Shown: positions 17,609-26,368, numbered from the stretch's first letter. The stretch: DNA of 64,000 nucleotides from Acetobacter suratthaniensis (GCF_017377745.1 NZ_JAFVMG010000001.1:558001-622000), one strand, 5' to 3'. The notes: generated by a model not told the origin, from the sequence alone. Numbers and translations are program-made.

Positions 17609-18624
17609 ACTTCGATGACTGACGCACACTGGAGGCGGACATCCTTGAACACGGCAGCCCCCCAGGACAGGCCAACACCAAAACCCGCCATAAGCAGGGT
17701 GGTGGGCGCACTCTTCATCTGATCCGCCGCATTGGTGCAGAAAAGCAGAGGAATTGAGGCTGAACTGGTGTTGCCAAACTGCTCGATGTTGATGGGTAGG
17801 GCATCAGCCGGGATTTTGAGCTTTTTCACAATATGCTGGAGAATGAACCTGTTCGCCTGATGCAGGGCGAAAATATTGATATCGCTTATGGTCAGGCTTG
17901 CCTGCTCCAGAACGTTCTTGATCAGGACAGGCACTGTGCTGATCGTAAAGCCAAAGACCGCGCTGCCATCCATGTGCAGCGTATTGTCACGCGGGGAAAC
18001 CGGGCCACACAGGCGATAACCACCCGCCGGGACAGTCAGCAGCTGTGCACCAGTGCCATCGGTACCCAGATCAAAATATGTCTGGGGGGCGTGTTCATCA
18101 TACTCGAATGCGGTGGCCGAGCCAGCGTCACCAAACAGCATGGCCGTGCCACGGTCATCCGGGTCGAGCATCTGAGTGCTGGTATCACCGGCCAGGAGCA
18201 GTACACGCTTCAGACCGGCAGCCATGAGGGCCGCCACCAGCCATGTGCCGTAAACGTAACCAGAACAGCCCAAGCCTACGTCAAAAGCCTGACACTGGGG
18301 GGAAAGACCGAGGCGACCATGCAGGATGCAGGCCGTGGCGGGCATGCGCTGATCGGGTGTCTGAGAGACAAAAATCAGCGCATCAACACTTTCTGGTGCC
18401 CATTGCAGGTCAGCCAGAAGCTTTTCCGCCGCAGCGAAGCACAAATCCCCCGCTGTTTGCCCCGGTTCAGCCACGTGCCGGCTCAATACACCCGTGAGTT
18501 TTGCAACATCCGCGATGGTTTTTTCATCAAAGCGATCAAGAAAGCTTTGATTGTCTAATTGCTTTCTGGGAACGGCGCAGGTCACGCCTTGAATCGTAAC
18601 GCCTTTAACCGAGCTTTTAGACAT
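17605..18624 (-). CDS. 3-oxoacyl-ACP synthase III (FabH-like)
   Basis: A 339-residue thiolase-fold condensing enzyme with a complete Cys-His-Asn triad: C120 in GLGCSGYVYG, H255 in ALHQANRF, N285 in QFGNTSSAS. KAS III enzymes join an acyl-CoA starter with malonyl-ACP. This copy is not in a plsX-fabH cluster but between an ACP and a ketoreductase-type SDR, so a dedicated pathway role is likely, for example making acetoacetyl-ACP. It begins 17 bases after the ACP gene and is coupled by ATGA to the SDR. Housekeeping FabH would be expected elsewhere in the genome. Confidence 0.93.
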   Translation of the reverse strand: MSKSSVKGVTIQGVTCAVPRKQLDNQSFLDRFDEKTIADVAKLTGVLSRHVAEPGQTAGDLCFAAAEKLLADLQWAPESVDALIFVSQTPDQRMPATACILHGRLGLSPQCQAFDVGLGCSGYVYGTWLVAALMAAGLKRVLLLAGDTSTQMLDPDDRGTAMLFGDAGSATAFEYDEHAPQTYFDLGTDGTGAQLLTVPAGGYRLCGPVSPRDNTLHMDGSAVFGFTISTVPVLIKNVLEQASLTISDINIFALHQANRFILQHIVKKLKIPADALPINIEQFGNTSSASIPLLFCTNAADQMKSAPTTLLMAGFGVGLSWGAAVFKDVRLQCASVIEV

Positions 18625-18641
18625 GGATGCTGCTCTTTACT

Positions 18642-18860
18642 TTAGGCCGATTTGGAAACGAGGTTTTGGATATCTGCTACTATTTTACATTCAACCAGTG
18701 CACTGCCGGAAACAAGCTGGCCATACACTTCATCAATCAAGGCAACGCAGGAAATGATCGCCATTGAATCCCACTGTTCTTCATCAAGTTTGAAGTCGGG
18801 TGTAATGGTTTCGGGTTCAACTTCCAGAATTTCGGCAAGACCTGAATAAAATTCCTGCAT
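18642..18860 (-). CDS. Dedicated acyl carrier protein
   Basis: A 72-residue acidic protein with the carrier fold. The phosphopantetheine serine is S32 in QWDSMAII, where housekeeping ACPs normally have DSL. It is the first gene of a five-gene leftward operon and follows a well-formed promoter (18907-18936). By hand count 95 of 219 bases are G or C (43%), far lower than most of the window. Such stand-alone carriers occur in sugar N-acylation and flagellin-glycan clusters; the partner here is most likely the adjacent KAS III. Confidence 0.9.
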   Translation of the reverse strand: MQEFYSGLAEILEVEPETITPDFKLDEEQWDSMAIISCVALIDEVYGQLVSGSALVECKIVADIQNLVSKSA

Positions 18861-18906
18861 TGTTTTTGCCTTTGTGTACGTGTCTGTTTTTTAAAAAGTT
18901 AGGTTA

Positions 18907-18936
18907 ATTGTATTGAAATGCCTGTATCGTTGTCAA
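18907..18936 (-). promoter_or_regulatory. Promoter for the ACP-KAS III-SDR-acyltransferase-Rieske operon
   Basis: Read on the minus strand: TTGACA (18936-18931), an 18-base spacer, then TACAAT (18912-18907), about 47 bases before the ACP start codon. The -35 is perfect and the -10 has one mismatch. Confidence 0.7.
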
Positions 18937-18998
18937 TGGCGGCGGGGGCGGCCGCCCGGGGCGGATGCACGTGACTGTTTCTACTTACCTCACTGCTT

Positions 18999-19027
18999 TT
19001 GGTATGTTAGGGAGGCCAGAGTATAAT
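18999..19027 (+). promoter_or_regulatory. Promoter for rfbB-rfbA
   Basis: TTGGTA (18999-19004), a 17-base spacer, and a perfect TATAAT (19022-19027), 31 bases before the rfbB ATG. It diverges from the ACP operon promoter; the two -35 boxes are about 60 bases apart, with a very GC-rich tract between them (about 18937-18966). A shared regulator could bind in this gap, but no clear operator is seen. Confidence 0.7.
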
Positions 19028-19058
19028 TTAAAAAACAGTTTTCTCTGCGAGATATAAA

Positions 19059-20114
19059 ATGAAAATCCTGTTGACCGGCGGTTGTGGCTTCATTGGCTCA
19101 GCAGTGATCAGGCAGGCCATCCGGGACGCAGGGCATAGCATTATCAATATCGACAGGATGACTTACGCGGCATCGGAAGCGGCGTTGGAGGATATGCTCC
19201 TCCATCCTGACCATACGCTGCTGCGGCTTGATATTTGCGATGCGCAAAGTATCCGCGATGTTTTTGTGCGGTATCAGCCGGATGCGGTTATGCATCTGGC
19301 AGCAGAAAGTCATGTGGACCGCTCGATTGAAGGGTCAGCGGCTTTTATTCAGACGAATATTGTTGGAACCTCCGTTATGCTGGAAGCCGCGCGGGAGTAT
19401 TTCAACGGGTTGAGCAGCGAGCGGAAAGAAAAATTCCGTTTCATGCATATTTCAACAGATGAGGTCTTCGGGGCTCTGTCTGATAGGGCGCCTGCGTTTA
19501 ACGAGACAACGCCTTATGACCCCCGCAGTCCGTATTCGGCCTCCAAGGCGGCATCCGATCATCTGGCGCGGGCATGGATGCACACTTATGGGTTGCCAGT
19601 GATTGTTTCTAATACGACCAATAATTACGGCCCGTGGCAATTTCCGGAAAAGCTGATCCCTCTTGTTCTAATCAATGCGATTGAAGAACGGCCTCTGCCG
19701 GTTTACGGCGATGGCAGAAATATTCGTGACTGGCTGTTTGTGGAAGACCATGCGCAAGCCCTGCTCAAGGTGCTTACACACGGTGTGCCGGGGCAGACTT
19801 ACTGTATAGGAGCGCGGCAGCCGCGCCGGAATATTGATGTTGTAAAAGCCATCTGTGCCTTGGTTGATCAGACAATGCCTAGCCCGCACGGTGCGCGTGA
19901 ACGGCTGATTACCCATGTGCCGGATCGGCCGGGACATGATCATCGCTATGAAATTGATCCATCCTTTGCCGAGCAGGCGCTGAACTGGAAAGCCGCGCAC
20001 GATTTCGAGCATGGGCTGGCGGCAACCTTATCGTGGTATCTTGAGCACCGTTCGTGGTGGGAGGATATTCGCCGGGAAAAATACTCAGGGCACCGTCTGG
20101 GAGTTATGTCATGA
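19059..20114 (+). CDS. rfbB: dTDP-glucose 4,6-dehydratase RfbB
   Basis: RfbB (RmlB) turns dTDP-glucose into dTDP-4-keto-6-deoxyglucose. The 351-residue extended SDR has TGGCGFIG (residues 6-13) for NAD, HLAAESHVDRSI, the catalytic Thr-Asp-Glu in HISTDEVFG (near 133-135), and YSASK with the catalytic Tyr/Lys near 159-163. NNYGPWQFPEKLIPL follows. In pathways to rhamnose it is followed by rmlC and rmlD; neither is present here. Together with the aminotransferase at 12.7 kb this points to an amino-deoxy sugar. It overlaps rfbA by ATGA. Confidence 0.96.
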   Translation: MKILLTGGCGFIGSAVIRQAIRDAGHSIINIDRMTYAASEAALEDMLLHPDHTLLRLDICDAQSIRDVFVRYQPDAVMHLAAESHVDRSIEGSAAFIQTNIVGTSVMLEAAREYFNGLSSERKEKFRFMHISTDEVFGALSDRAPAFNETTPYDPRSPYSASKAASDHLARAWMHTYGLPVIVSNTTNNYGPWQFPEKLIPLVLINAIEERPLPVYGDGRNIRDWLFVEDHAQALLKVLTHGVPGQTYCIGARQPRRNIDVVKAICALVDQTMPSPHGARERLITHVPDRPGHDHRYEIDPSFAEQALNWKAAHDFEHGLAATLSWYLEHRSWWEDIRREKYSGHRLGVMS

Positions 20115-21022
20115 TCAGGAAAGGTATCATCCTCGCAGGTGGTTCTGGCACGCGGCTTTATCCTGTTACCCAGATTATTTCCAAACAGCTTCTGCCGATA
20201 TTCGACAAGCCAATGATTTACTATCCGCTATGCACGCTGATGCTCGCGGGTATTCGGGATATCCTGATCATTGCCACCCCGCATGACCTGCCGCAGTTTC
20301 GGGCGCTCCTGCGTGATGGTGCGCATCTGGGTGTAAGGATTTCTTATGCGGAGCAGCCAAAGCCGGAAGGGCTGGCGCAGGCATTCCTGATTGGTGAAAA
20401 ATGGATTGATGGAGAAGGCTGCGCCCTGATTCTGGGGGATAACCTCATTCATGGCAGCTATCTGTCCATTATGCTGCGCAAGGCCAGTGCGCGCACCGAG
20501 GGTGCGACAATTTTTGCCTATCAGGTCAGAGACCCCGAGCGGTATGGCATTCTGGCCTTCGATCAGGCGGGCAAGCCTGCGGATATAGTGGAAAAGCCGG
20601 TGACACCCCCATCGAACTGGGCGGTGACCGGACTATATTTTTATGACCGGCATGTGACCGATTATGCGCGGCGTATCAAACCGTCTTTGCGTAATGAACT
20701 CGAAATTACCGATCTGAATAATATCTACCTGCACAAGAACGCCATGCGGGTAGAACGGCTGGGCCGGGGCGTTGCCTGGCTGGATGCGGGAACGCCGCAG
20801 TCTTTGCTACAGGCCGCGACCTTTGTGCAGACCATTCAGGACAGGCAGGGCAACCTTGTGGGCTGTCCTGAGGAAGTGGCCTTCCACATGAGCTTCATTG
20901 ACGCAGACCAACTGCGTGAGCAGGCACGGGCGATCGAGAAAACCGAACTGGGCAGCATTCTCATGAAAATCGCTGATAGGGAAATCTGTAGTTACGAGCC
21001 CGGTAACGAGCCTATCATCTGA
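20111..21022 (+). CDS. rfbA: Glucose-1-phosphate thymidylyltransferase RfbA
   Basis: RfbA (RmlA) makes dTDP-glucose from glucose 1-phosphate and dTTP. The 303-residue protein begins MIRKGIILAGGSGTRLYP, the nucleotidyltransferase signature, followed by KQLLPIFDKPMIYYP, ILGDNLIHG and VVEKP-type (IVEKP) sugar contacts, then ELEITDLN. It is translationally coupled to rfbB by a 4-base overlap; an in-frame extension upstream to 20054 lies inside rfbB and is rejected. The product feeds RfbB directly, the first step of the putative amino-sugar pathway. Confidence 0.96.
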   Translation: MIRKGIILAGGSGTRLYPVTQIISKQLLPIFDKPMIYYPLCTLMLAGIRDILIIATPHDLPQFRALLRDGAHLGVRISYAEQPKPEGLAQAFLIGEKWIDGEGCALILGDNLIHGSYLSIMLRKASARTEGATIFAYQVRDPERYGILAFDQAGKPADIVEKPVTPPSNWAVTGLYFYDRHVTDYARRIKPSLRNELEITDLNNIYLHKNAMRVERLGRGVAWLDAGTPQSLLQAATFVQTIQDRQGNLVGCPEEVAFHMSFIDADQLREQARAIEKTELGSILMKIADREICSYEPGNEPII

Positions 21023-21028
21023 AAGCAT

Positions 21029-21066
21029 CTCCACGGTGGGGCTTGCGATTAATCCCTGCCGTGGAG
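21029..21066. terminator. Candidate terminator between rfbA and cobT
   Basis: CTCCACGG (21029-21036) pairs with CCGTGGAG (21059-21066) across a 22-base loop that contains further GGGG/CCC pairing. It fills the gap between convergent genes. No T-run follows. Confidence 0.3.
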
Positions 21067-21074
21067 GATGAGGT

Positions 21075-22994
21075 TCAGGCTCTTCCGGTGGGGGCGGTAA
21101 ACAGGCTCGATAGGGCCTGTAGCATGGTACCGCCGAGTTCTTCTGCGTCGGTTATGGTGACGGCTTTCTGGTAATAGCGGGTAACATCGTGGCCAATGCC
21201 TATTGCGGTCAGTTCCACCGGGCTGCGGTTTTCTATCAGGGCGATTACTTCGCGCAGGTGGTCTTCCAGATAAGAGGCGGGATTGACCGATAATGTGCTG
21301 TCATCCACCGGTGCGCCATCTGAGATAACCATCAGGATCTTGCGGGCTTCAGGACGGTTTTTCAGGCGTTTCCATGCCCAGAGCAGGGCTTCGCCGTCGA
21401 TATTTTCTTTCAGCAGCCCTTCGCGTAGCATCAGGCCCAGATTGGTGCGTGTACGCCGCCATGGGGTATCTGCTGCTTTGTAGATGATGTGCCGCAGGTC
21501 ATTGAGCCTGCCGGGGTTGGCGGGCTTATGGTCTGTCAGCCATTGTTCGCGGCTTTGCCCGCCTTTCCATGCGCGGGTGGTAAAGCCGAGAATTTCCACC
21601 TTTACGTTGCAGCGCTCAAGCGTGCGGGCCAGAATATCGCCACAGGCTGCGGCGACAGAAATGGGCCGCCCCCGCATGGAGCCGGAATTATCCAGCAGCA
21701 GGGTTACAACCGTATCGCGGAACTCCGTCTCCCGTTCCTGTTTGTAGGAAAGCGAGAGAGACGGATTGGCCACAATGCGTGACAGCCTGCCCGCATCCAG
21801 CATGCCCTCTTCCAGATCGAATGACCATGAACGGGTCTGCTGCGCCATCAGGCGCCGTTGCAGGCGGTTGGCAAGGCGCGAGACAACACCGTGCAAAGTC
21901 GCCAGTTGCAGGTCAAGCTGGTGGCGTAGGCGGGAGAGTTCTTCCGGGTCGCACAGGTCTTCAGCCGGCACTTCCTCATCGAAACGTGTGGTGTAGGCAT
22001 GGTAGCCGCGGGCTGTATCGCCGGGGTCTATCTCCGCCCGGCTACCGGGGCCAGCAGCTTCGCCCGTGCCTTCTGCCGAGCCTGCATCCTGCTCGTCTTC
22101 TCCGGTATCGGGGGCACTGTCGCCACTGCCTGCCATAAGTTGCGGCTGGCTTACGGCGTCTTCAAGGTCTGGCTCCTGCTCCGGGCCTTGTTCCTGCTGG
22201 TCGGCCGGGGGCTGTTCGGCAGCGCCTTCGGGCATATCCGACGTATCGCCGCCCGGTTCTTCGCTGGTGTCGTCGTTTTCCTGTGCCGTGTCGTCTTCTG
22301 CCAAGGCGCAGGCGGCCAGTAGCCGTCGGGTGGCGCGGGCGTAGGCTGTCTGGCTTTCCTGATCGCGCGCCAGTGTATCGAGCACATTCAGAGCTTGCGG
22401 GGGCAGGGTAGCTTTCCATTTTTCCACAATGGCGCGTGCGGCCTGTGGCATGGGCTCGCCGGTCAGCTTTTCACGCGCCAGCAGTTCAAGTCCGACAACG
22501 GGAGAAAGCTGAGTGGGGTCTGTCAGGCGTTCCAGCCCGGCAGCCTGTACGTCCTGCTCAAGGCGTTGGCGCAAATTGGCAGCGACCCCGCGCATATGGC
22601 GAGAGCCAAGCGATTCGATACGGGCCTGCTCCAGTGCATCATACACTTCGCGCGCCGTGGTTTCTGCGGGCTGGCGCGCAGCGTGCAGGGCAAAGTCATG
22701 ATGTTTCAGGCGCAGGGCCTGTGCATCGGCTACGCCACGCAGGCGCTGTTTTTCTTCCTCGTTCAGGGAGAGCGAGGGGTTTTGCAGGCGTACTTTGCCG
22801 CCAAGGCTGAGCGGAGCCAGAGGCATGTTGCCGCTATGGAACGACACATCCGCTTCCTGCCCGCCGCCCATGGCGCGCAGGGTGGCGGCGGTGGCCTGCC
22901 GAAAGGCATCGGCGCGTTTTTCCGCCTCCTCCCGTGAGAGGCGGGGTAAAAGCGCCGCCGGGTTTTTTGGCGGGTCTTGTGTTGTGTCAGCCAT
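21075..22994 (-). CDS. cobT: Aerobic cobaltochelatase subunit CobT
   Basis: CobT acts with CobS and CobN to insert cobalt into hydrogenobyrinate a,c-diamide. The 639-residue protein has an N-terminal helical region, a long acidic low-complexity linker (about residues 225-330, rich in D, E, G and P), and a C-terminal von Willebrand A domain. The MIDAS site appears as [11 protein letters not shown] (D-x-S-x-S). It follows cobS by 27 bases. CobN is not in the window. The tract is intact and of usual length. Confidence 0.93.
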   Translation of the reverse strand: MADTTQDPPKNPAALLPRLSREEAEKRADAFRQATAATLRAMGGGQEADVSFHSGNMPLAPLSLGGKVRLQNPSLSLNEEEKQRLRGVADAQALRLKHHDFALHAARQPAETTAREVYDALEQARIESLGSRHMRGVAANLRQRLEQDVQAAGLERLTDPTQLSPVVGLELLAREKLTGEPMPQAARAIVEKWKATLPPQALNVLDTLARDQESQTAYARATRRLLAACALAEDDTAQENDDTSEEPGGDTSDMPEGAAEQPPADQQEQGPEQEPDLEDAVSQPQLMAGSGDSAPDTGEDEQDAGSAEGTGEAAGPGSRAEIDPGDTARGYHAYTTRFDEEVPAEDLCDPEELSRLRHQLDLQLATLHGVVSRLANRLQRRLMAQQTRSWSFDLEEGMLDAGRLSRIVANPSLSLSYKQERETEFRDTVVTLLLDNSGSMRGRPISVAAACGDILARTLERCNVKVEILGFTTRAWKGGQSREQWLTDHKPANPGRLNDLRHIIYKAADTPWRRTRTNLGLMLREGLLKENIDGEALLWAWKRLKNRPEARKILMVISDGAPVDDSTLSVNPASYLEDHLREVIALIENRSPVELTAIGIGHDVTRYYQKAVTITDAEELGGTMLQALSSLFTAPTGRA

Positions 22995-23021
22995 GAACCA
23001 GCCCTGCTCCGGTGTGGGGTA

Positions 23022-24029
23022 TTATGCCGTGCGGGCAGGCAGCGGGCTGCTATTGAAGCAGCGCTGGTAATATTCTGCCACCATGGCGCGCTCGGCCTCG
23101 TCGCATTTGTTCAGGAACGTTACACGGAAGGCAAAGGCCGTATCTTTGAAAATCTGATCGTTCTCGGCCCAGGCTATGACAGAGCGGGGCGACATGACGG
23201 TAGAAAGATCGCCTGCCATGAAACCCGCGCGCGTGAGTGCGGCAAGGGCCACCATCTGGTCGATTTTGGCGCGGGCCTGCGTGTCGTTTTCCGCAATGCC
23301 CATGCGTGAGCAGACAATGCCGACCTCCTGCTTGTGGGGCAGGTAGTTGAGCGAGGTGACGATGTTCCAGCGATCCATCTGGCCCTGATTGATCTGCTGC
23401 GTGCCGTGATACAGGCCGGTGGTGTCGCCCAGTCCGACGGTATTGGCCGTTGCGAACAGGCGGAACCATGGGTTGGGCGTAATGACGCGGTTCTGATCCA
23501 GCAGGGTCAGTTTGCCTTCCACTTCCAGCACGCGCTGGATGACAAACATCACATCGGGCCGACCGGCATCGTATTCATCAAACACGAGCGCACAGGGGCG
23601 TTGCAGGCACCACGGCAGCAGGCCTTCCTGAAACTCGGTAATCTGCTGGCCATCGCGTACCACGATGGCGTCCTTGCCAACGAGGTCGATGCGCGAGACA
23701 TGGCTGTCGAGGTTGATGCGAATGCACGGCCAGTTCAGTCGGGCGGCGATTTGTTCCACATGCGAGGATTTGCCGGTGCCGTGGAAGCCCTGCACCATAA
23801 CGCGGCGGTTGAAGGCAAACCCGGCCAGAATGGCCAGCGTGGTGTCGTGGTCGAACAGATAGGCCGGATCGATCGGCGGTACATGATCCGTGCGGATTGA
23901 AAAGGCCGGAACGGTCATGTCGGTATCAAGGCCGAAGACCTCACGGACAGACACGTTCAGGTCGGGAACGGAAATGGCCGAGATGGGGGGCATGTCGCCT
24001 GATGAGGGCTGGGTGGAAATGTCCGTCAT
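23022..24029 (-). CDS. cobS: Aerobic cobaltochelatase subunit CobS (AAA+ ATPase)
   Basis: CobS is the MoxR-type AAA+ motor that forms a ring with CobT to drive cobalt chelation by CobN. In 335 residues it shows GFHGTGKSSH (Walker A), ALVFDEYDA (Walker B), the sensor region FRLFATANTVGLGDTTGLYHG, and an NxxP-type tail with MSPRSVIAWAEN. The N-terminus begins with a disordered Ser/Pro stretch before VREVFGLDTDM. It is downstream of a J-domain gene and upstream of cobT, a standard alphaproteobacterial order. Confidence 0.95.
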   Translation of the reverse strand: MTDISTQPSSGDMPPISAISVPDLNVSVREVFGLDTDMTVPAFSIRTDHVPPIDPAYLFDHDTTLAILAGFAFNRRVMVQGFHGTGKSSHVEQIAARLNWPCIRINLDSHVSRIDLVGKDAIVVRDGQQITEFQEGLLPWCLQRPCALVFDEYDAGRPDVMFVIQRVLEVEGKLTLLDQNRVITPNPWFRLFATANTVGLGDTTGLYHGTQQINQGQMDRWNIVTSLNYLPHKQEVGIVCSRMGIAENDTQARAKIDQMVALAALTRAGFMAGDLSTVMSPRSVIAWAENDQIFKDTAFAFRVTFLNKCDEAERAMVAEYYQRCFNSSPLPARTA

Positions 24030-24099
24030 GATGATCCGTCTGGTCGTAAGGTGAAACGCCCTGCGGGCCTGCCGGGTCTGGCAGGTGCAGGATACATGA

Positions 24100-24708
24100 T
24101 CAGTCTGTTTTTTCGAGGTCTTCTGACATCAGATGTGTGCGAAGCATGGTAAAGGCTACATTGATCTGTTTAAGCCGCTCTTCCGCCTTGCGGTCGCCAT
24201 TGTTGGTATCGGGGTGGTGGCGGCGTGCCAGCGTGCGATACTGTATTTTGGCGTCTTCCATGGAAACGGGCCAGGGCAGGCCAAGCACCGCCAGCGCTTC
24301 ACGTAGGGGCGGAGGGGCCGCGGGGGTTGTGCGCGCACGCGCCTGCTCCGCCCGGCTGCGGCGGCTGCGGCCCAGAATGTCCAGCGGGTCGAGTATGTCT
24401 TCTTCCGTAGTGTTGTGGTTTTTGGGTGAGCCTGCCTGACCAAAGGTCCATGTCGGGCGGTCCCACCGGGCATCGGCCCGCAGATGCGCTTCTATCTGGC
24501 CCGGGCTCATGCCTTTGTAGTAATCCCATCGCGCGTTATACTCACGCACATGTTCGAGGCAGAACCAGTAATACTGGTTCAGCGTCTCGCGTGAGCGGGG
24601 TGCGCGGTAGCCTGCCGCGTTTGAGCAGTTCGGCATGTCGCAGCAACGCTGCGGCGCGTCGGGGTCCGGGTCAAACGCGCGGGTGCGGGTGTTCCTTGGC
24701 TTGGTCAT
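24100..24708 (-). CDS. J-domain (DnaJ-like) co-chaperone next to cobS
   Basis: A 202-residue protein with an unusual layout. There is an N-terminal Cys-containing module (CCDMPNCSNAAGYRAPRSRE, WFCLEHVREYN), a basic Arg/Ala linker, and a C-terminal J domain with the HPD motif in RRHHPDTN near residue 170. J domains stimulate Hsp70 ATPase. Such proteins commonly precede cobS in Alphaproteobacteria, so a role in cobaltochelatase assembly is a reasonable inference. It diverges from bolA with a 51-base gap. Confidence 0.88.
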   Translation of the reverse strand: MTKPRNTRTRAFDPDPDAPQRCCDMPNCSNAAGYRAPRSRETLNQYYWFCLEHVREYNARWDYYKGMSPGQIEAHLRADARWDRPTWTFGQAGSPKNHNTTEEDILDPLDILGRSRRSRAEQARARTTPAAPPPLREALAVLGLPWPVSMEDAKIQYRTLARRHHPDTNNGDRKAEERLKQINVAFTMLRTHLMSEDLEKTD

Positions 24709-24759
24709 TTCCTGTTATTTGCGTTGCAAACGCATCAGTCGCAAGAGGTTAATGCCGAT

Positions 24760-25101
24760 ATGAGCAGTCTTTCGGATTCTGCCACGGGTTCTGTTCCCTC
24801 CAAAGCACGCGCCGAGCGCATGCGCCAGAAACTGGATGCGGCCTTTAAGCCTGAGCGGCTTGAAATGCTCGATGAAAGCAGCCGCCATGCGCATCATGTT
24901 TCCATGGTGCGTGGGCCGGAGGCTGGGGCCAGTGAGACGCATTTCCGCATGCTGATTGTCTCTGGCGCGTTTGATGGCGTCAGCCGGGTCAATCGTTCGC
25001 GCATGGTGCATGAGGTGCTGGCTGATGAACTGGGCAGCGGCTTGCACGCACTGGCTCTGACCCTGCGCACCCCGCAGGAAGAAGAAAGCCACGTGGCATG
25101 A
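24760..25101 (+). CDS. bolA: BolA family protein
   Basis: BolA proteins work with monothiol glutaredoxins in iron-sulfur cluster trafficking and stress responses. The 113-residue protein has the family core: ESSRHAHH with the conserved histidines, ETHFRMLIVSGAFDG, and SRVNRSRMVHEVLADELGSGLHALAL with the RHRxVxxxL-type helix. ATG 24760 has AGAGG at 24744-24748; an upstream frame from 24724 lacks one. It overlaps the lipoprotein gene by 4 bases. Confidence 0.9.
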   Translation: MSSLSDSATGSVPSKARAERMRQKLDAAFKPERLEMLDESSRHAHHVSMVRGPEAGASETHFRMLIVSGAFDGVSRVNRSRMVHEVLADELGSGLHALALTLRTPQEEESHVA

Positions 25102-25658
25102 CCTTGTGGCGCATGATCAGGCGCGGCGCACTGCTGCTGCCCCTGCTGCTGGCCGCATGTGCGGGGCAGGAGGCAAGGAATGCCTCGTCAGAACACGACA
25201 TCGCGCGGGTCGAGGCATATTTTCACACGGTTGACCTCAAGGCCGCCCCGTTTTCGCAGGTCTGGCCTGATGGCGCGGAGGGAAGCGGCGCTCTGGCCTA
25301 TCACCCCGGCTATCTGGATATGCGCTTTACCGCGCCGCACCTTATGACGCTGCATGCCGAAGGGCGACATGCCGTGTTTACGGATAGCGCGACCGGGGCT
25401 GAAACCCGTATCGGGCTTGCACGTAACCCTCTTGGGTTGCTGCTGGATAATCCGGTGCGTCTGGGCGGAGCGGTCATGGTAACCGACATCCGCCATGCTC
25501 CCGGTGTGCTCCAGCTTTCTCTCGCCCGGACGGATAATCCCTCGCAGGGGCTGGTGACCCTGCGCTTTCACGATTCTGCCGGGCGTCTGTCATTATACCA
25601 ACTACAGATTGTTGATGAACGACGCCGTGTAACCCTGATCACGCTGGGATCAGGCTAG
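25098..25658 (+). CDS. LolA-like lipoprotein
   Basis: A 186-residue protein with a lipoprotein signal: basic N-terminus, hydrophobic core, lipobox LLAAC with Ala at +2 (outer-membrane type). The mature region, with [34 protein letters not shown] and [11 protein letters not shown], follows the pattern of the periplasmic lipoprotein carrier LolA. Classical LolA is soluble and not lipidated, so this may be a tethered paralogue. It is coupled to bolA by ATGA, and its last 20 bases overlap the 3' end of lipB on the other strand. Confidence 0.8.
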   Translation: MTLWRMIRRGALLLPLLLAACAGQEARNASSEHDIARVEAYFHTVDLKAAPFSQVWPDGAEGSGALAYHPGYLDMRFTAPHLMTLHAEGRHAVFTDSATGAETRIGLARNPLGLLLDNPVRLGGAVMVTDIRHAPGVLQLSLARTDNPSQGLVTLRFHDSAGRLSLYQLQIVDERRRVTLITLGSG

Positions 25659-26340
25659 GCTCCACAGTCTGCAAGGCGGAGGGCTGGCTGCCAAAAATGG
25701 CGGGCCAGCACTCCGCCAGCGCCATATCCAGCGCGGCCATATCCGTATCAAGCCCAAGGCGGCGAAAGCTGGTAACGCCAAACTCCCGGATGCCGCAGGG
25801 CACGATTCCGTCAAAATCCTCCAGTCTGGGGGCAACGTTGATGGCGATGCCGTGCCAACTCACCCAGCGCGAAACCCTGACACCAATCGCAGCGATTTTT
25901 TCTTCCATCCCGCTGACCGGGTCGCGCACCCAGACTCCAACACGTCCTTCGCGCACTTCGCCTGCAATACCAAAGCGTGCCAGAGCAGTAATGATCCAGC
26001 GCTCAAGAGCTTGGACATAGGCGCGCAGATCGCGGGCCGGGCTAATCCCATGCGCACGTTGCAGATCCAGCATGACGTAAGCGATACGCTGGCCCGGCCC
26101 GTGATACGTCCACTGGCCACCACGGCCTGCAGGGTAGGTGGGGTAGCCAGAGGGATTGAACAGGTCTTCCGCTTTGGCGGAGGTGCCCGCTGTGTAAAGG
26201 GGGGGGTGCTCAAGCAGCCAGACGCGTTCGGGAGCCTCCTCAGCCCTGATGTCGCGCGCGATTTGCTCCATACGCGACAGGGCCTGTGGGTAAGGAACTG
26301 TTTTTTTACTGATTTCCCACAAAATATGTTCTTTGGTCAT
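25639..26340 (-). CDS. lipB: Octanoyl-[acyl-carrier-protein]:protein transferase LipB
   Basis: LipB moves octanoate from ACP onto the lipoyl domains of 2-oxoacid dehydrogenases and the glycine cleavage H protein. The 233-residue sequence contains [12 protein letters not shown] (about 73-84), the catalytic lysine K148 in EEKIAAIGV, and the acyl-accepting C182 in IVPCGI. All are intact. Its stop lies inside the convergent LolA-like gene. The start region faces the tRNA-Leu gene on the other strand. Confidence 0.96.
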   Translation of the reverse strand: MTKEHILWEISKKTVPYPQALSRMEQIARDIRAEEAPERVWLLEHPPLYTAGTSAKAEDLFNPSGYPTYPAGRGGQWTYHGPGQRIAYVMLDLQRAHGISPARDLRAYVQALERWIITALARFGIAGEVREGRVGVWVRDPVSGMEEKIAAIGVRVSRWVSWHGIAINVAPRLEDFDGIVPCGIREFGVTSFRRLGLDTDMAALDMALAECWPAIFGSQPSALQTVEPSLIPA

Positions 26341-26368
26341 TGCCGCGTGTCCATGGTTCGGTTATATG
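26340..26368 (+). promoter_or_regulatory. Candidate promoter for tRNA-Leu
   Basis: TTGCCG (26340-26345), 17-base spacer, TATATG (26363-26368), about 45 bases before the tRNA. Each box matches four of six consensus bases, so this is tentative. Confidence 0.3.

Noticed and set aside
17605-18860. KAS III and ACP as the housekeeping fabH and acpP
   Set aside because: Neither plsX nor fabD/fabG/fabF flank them; the operon contains a sugar acyltransferase and an oxygenase, and composition differs from the surroundings.
19059-21022. Rhamnose biosynthesis operon
   Set aside because: rmlC and rmlD are absent next to rfbB-rfbA; the neighbouring aminotransferase points to an amino sugar.
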